Part shown: positions 62,783 to 64,000 of the stretch, one piece after another
How the letters are laid out: each line of letters starts with the position of its first letter
Numbering within the stretch: position 1 is the stretch's first letter
Source of the DNA: Cognatishimia activa
GTDB taxonomy: Bacteria > Pseudomonadota > Alphaproteobacteria > Rhodobacterales > Rhodobacteraceae
Length of the DNA: 64,000 nucleotides
Assembly (NCBI RefSeq): GCF_001458335.1
Contig: NZ_CYTO01000009.1
Span: 112,066 to 176,065 of the forward strand
Direction: 5' to 3'
The notes under the pieces: model-generated
What the model saw: only the letters and a program-made list of their open reading frames with translations
The model's database searches: none
Told to the model about the DNA's origin: nothing
Program-made: the position numbers and the translations under genes

Positions 62783-63970
62783 ATGGAGAACTGGAACAAG
62801 CGCACGAAACTCGTGCATGGCGGCACCCGCCGCAGCCAGTATAACGAGGTCAGCGAAGCGATTTTCCTGACCCAAGGGTTTGTATACGAAAACGCAGAAC
62901 AAGCTGAGGCACGGTTCATTGAGACCGGCCCGGATGAGTTCATCTACGCACGTTATGGCAACCCAACCGTCTCGATGTTTGAACAACGTATGGCGCTGCT
63001 TGAAGGCGGCGAAGACGCTTTTGCCACCGCTTCTGGCATGGCAGCGGTCAATGGCGCTCTGACGTCTTTGCTCAAAGCGGGCGACCATGTTGTTTCAGCG
63101 AAAGCTTTGTTTGGTTCCTGTCTCTATATTCTAGAGAACATCCTGATGAATTTTGGGGTGGAAGTGACCTTTGTGGATGGCACCAATTTGGATGAGTGGC
63201 GCGCTGCGGTGCGCGAAGACACCAAAGTTTGTTTCTTTGAATCCATGTCCAACCCGACCCTTGAAGTGATCGACATTGCTGGTGTTTCTGAAATCGCGCA
63301 CTCCGTTGGGGCGACAGTGGTGGTGGACAACGTGTTCTCCACGCCAGTCAATTCCGATGCGATTGCACAAGGCGCCGACGTGGTGGTTTACTCAGCCACC
63401 AAACACATTGACGGCCAAGGCCGTGCTTTGGGTGGCATTGTGATTGGCACCAAAGATTATATCCGTGGCCCGCTTGAAGCTTACATGAAGCATACCGGTG
63501 GCTCGCTGTCCCCGTTCAATGCGTGGATCATGCTGAAGGGTCTGGAAACCATCGATCTGCGGGTGCGGGCGCAGGTGGAAAGCGCTCAGAAGATTGCTGA
63601 GGGCGTTGATGGCAACCCTGCGCTATTGCGTACACTCTACCCGGGCCTCAAAACCCATGCGCAGAACGCACTGGTGCAAACCCAGCTTGGTGGCAAAGGC
63701 GGCACCGTTCTGTCTTTGGACATCAAAGGCGGCAAGGATGCAGCGTTCAAATTCCTGAATGCACTGACGATCCCAGTGATTTCCAACAATCTGGGGGACG
63801 CGAAGTCGATCGCAACCCACCCGGCGACCACCACCCACCAGCGTCTCAGTGATGAACAGAAAGACGATCTGGGCATCACCCCTGGTCTGGTGCGCTTCTC
63901 TGTTGGTTTGGAAGATGCTGATGACCTGCTGGCCGACGTGCTTGCGGCGCTTGTGGCGTCTCAGGCTTAA
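62783..63970 (+). CDS. metZ: O-succinylhomoserine sulfhydrylase
   Basis: PLP enzyme making homocysteine from O-succinylhomoserine and sulfide. The 395-residue protein has the Cys/Met-metabolism PLP family motifs: YARYGNPTVSMFE, ASGMAAVNGALTS, VVDNVFSTPV and the PLP lysine at residue 207 (YSATKHIDGQGR). The start at 62783 (MENWNKRTKLVHGG) has AAGGAG 7 bases upstream; an in-frame reading from 62723 crosses the terminator. Controlled by SAM through the riboswitch. Confidence 0.95.
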   Translation: MENWNKRTKLVHGGTRRSQYNEVSEAIFLTQGFVYENAEQAEARFIETGPDEFIYARYGNPTVSMFEQRMALLEGGEDAFATASGMAAVNGALTSLLKAGDHVVSAKALFGSCLYILENILMNFGVEVTFVDGTNLDEWRAAVREDTKVCFFESMSNPTLEVIDIAGVSEIAHSVGATVVVDNVFSTPVNSDAIAQGADVVVYSATKHIDGQGRALGGIVIGTKDYIRGPLEAYMKHTGGSLSPFNAWIMLKGLETIDLRVRAQVESAQKIAEGVDGNPALLRTLYPGLKTHAQNALVQTQLGGKGGTVLSLDIKGGKDAAFKFLNALTIPVISNNLGDAKSIATHPATTTHQRLSDEQKDDLGITPGLVRFSVGLEDADDLLADVLAALVASQA

Positions 63971-64000
63971 CCATTGCGCGAAATTCCACTCAGGATGTCG

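Overview
The window is chromosomal DNA, about 56-58% GC by eye, from a marine alphaproteobacterium of the Rhodobacterales (Roseobacter group). The evidence is the gene set: an Hsp20/DUF1150 pair, a YcjX-GNAT-YcjF operon, phosphatidylcholine synthase, a fused ATP sulfurylase/APS kinase, a SAM-II riboswitch on metZ, a ftsY-EamA-yciB operon, a Tad pilus locus with Flp pilins carrying a VDW motif, and a solo AlkB hydroxylase. No genus can be named. I saw no rRNA, tRNA, CRISPR array, insertion sequence or prophage. This is mostly core genome, with a few accessory points.

Layout. 1-2.6 kb: purine genes purE and purK with an unexpected oxidoreductase between them, then a DUF465 gene. 2.7-6.5 kb: hsp20-DUF1150; a MarR-like domain fused to ATP sulfurylase/APS kinase; a divergent secreted DUF4189-like gene. 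6.4-12.8 kb: trxB and an Lrp regulator, a TetR/quinone-reductase divergon with three operator palindromes, a 47-codon gene, pgeF-midA-lgt and ubiK. 13-18 kb: YbjN, a SpoIIAA-like gene, proC-csaA-hydroxyacid dehydrogenase, DUF1992, tdk, a gap with RNA-like inverted repeats, and a small regulator-like gene. 18-28 kb: truA, ycjX-GNAT-ycjF, ileS, an EF-hand protein, a LysE exporter, ogt, a Gre-like protein and pcs. 28.4-40.6 kb, minus strand: the Tad pilus locus (two Flp pilins, CpaB, secretin CpaC, OmpA lipoprotein, CpaE, CpaF, TadB, TadC, two TPR lipoproteins, prepilin peptidase, AAA+ ATPase), divided by terminators into several units. 41-50.8 kb: lytic transglycosylase, sdaA-gst, rpiA-gor, hflK-hflC-DUF2065 and the DegP protease. 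50.9-57.2 kb: peptidoglycan-binding lipoprotein, 2Fe-2S ferredoxin with an FG-GAP protein, purD, xseA and alkB. 57.4-64 kb: an orphan NuoE-NuoF (FdsGB-like) fusion, ftsY-EamA-yciB, a small lipoprotein, and metZ behind a SAM-II riboswitch plus terminator.

Themes. Envelope proteostasis (HflK/C, DegP, PgeF, Lgt, FtsY) and thiol/sulfur metabolism (TrxB, Gor, GST, ATP sulfurylase/APS kinase, MetZ) recur. The observations most worth a second look are the in-frame MarR-type/ATP sulfurylase/APS kinase fusion with matching palindromes beside it, the candidate structured RNA upstream of tdk, the tandem TGGGGCAC repeats shared by the flp promoter and the 47-codon gene, the SAM-II riboswitch with an inserted hairpin followed by a terminator, and the diaphorase fusion without a catalytic subunit.
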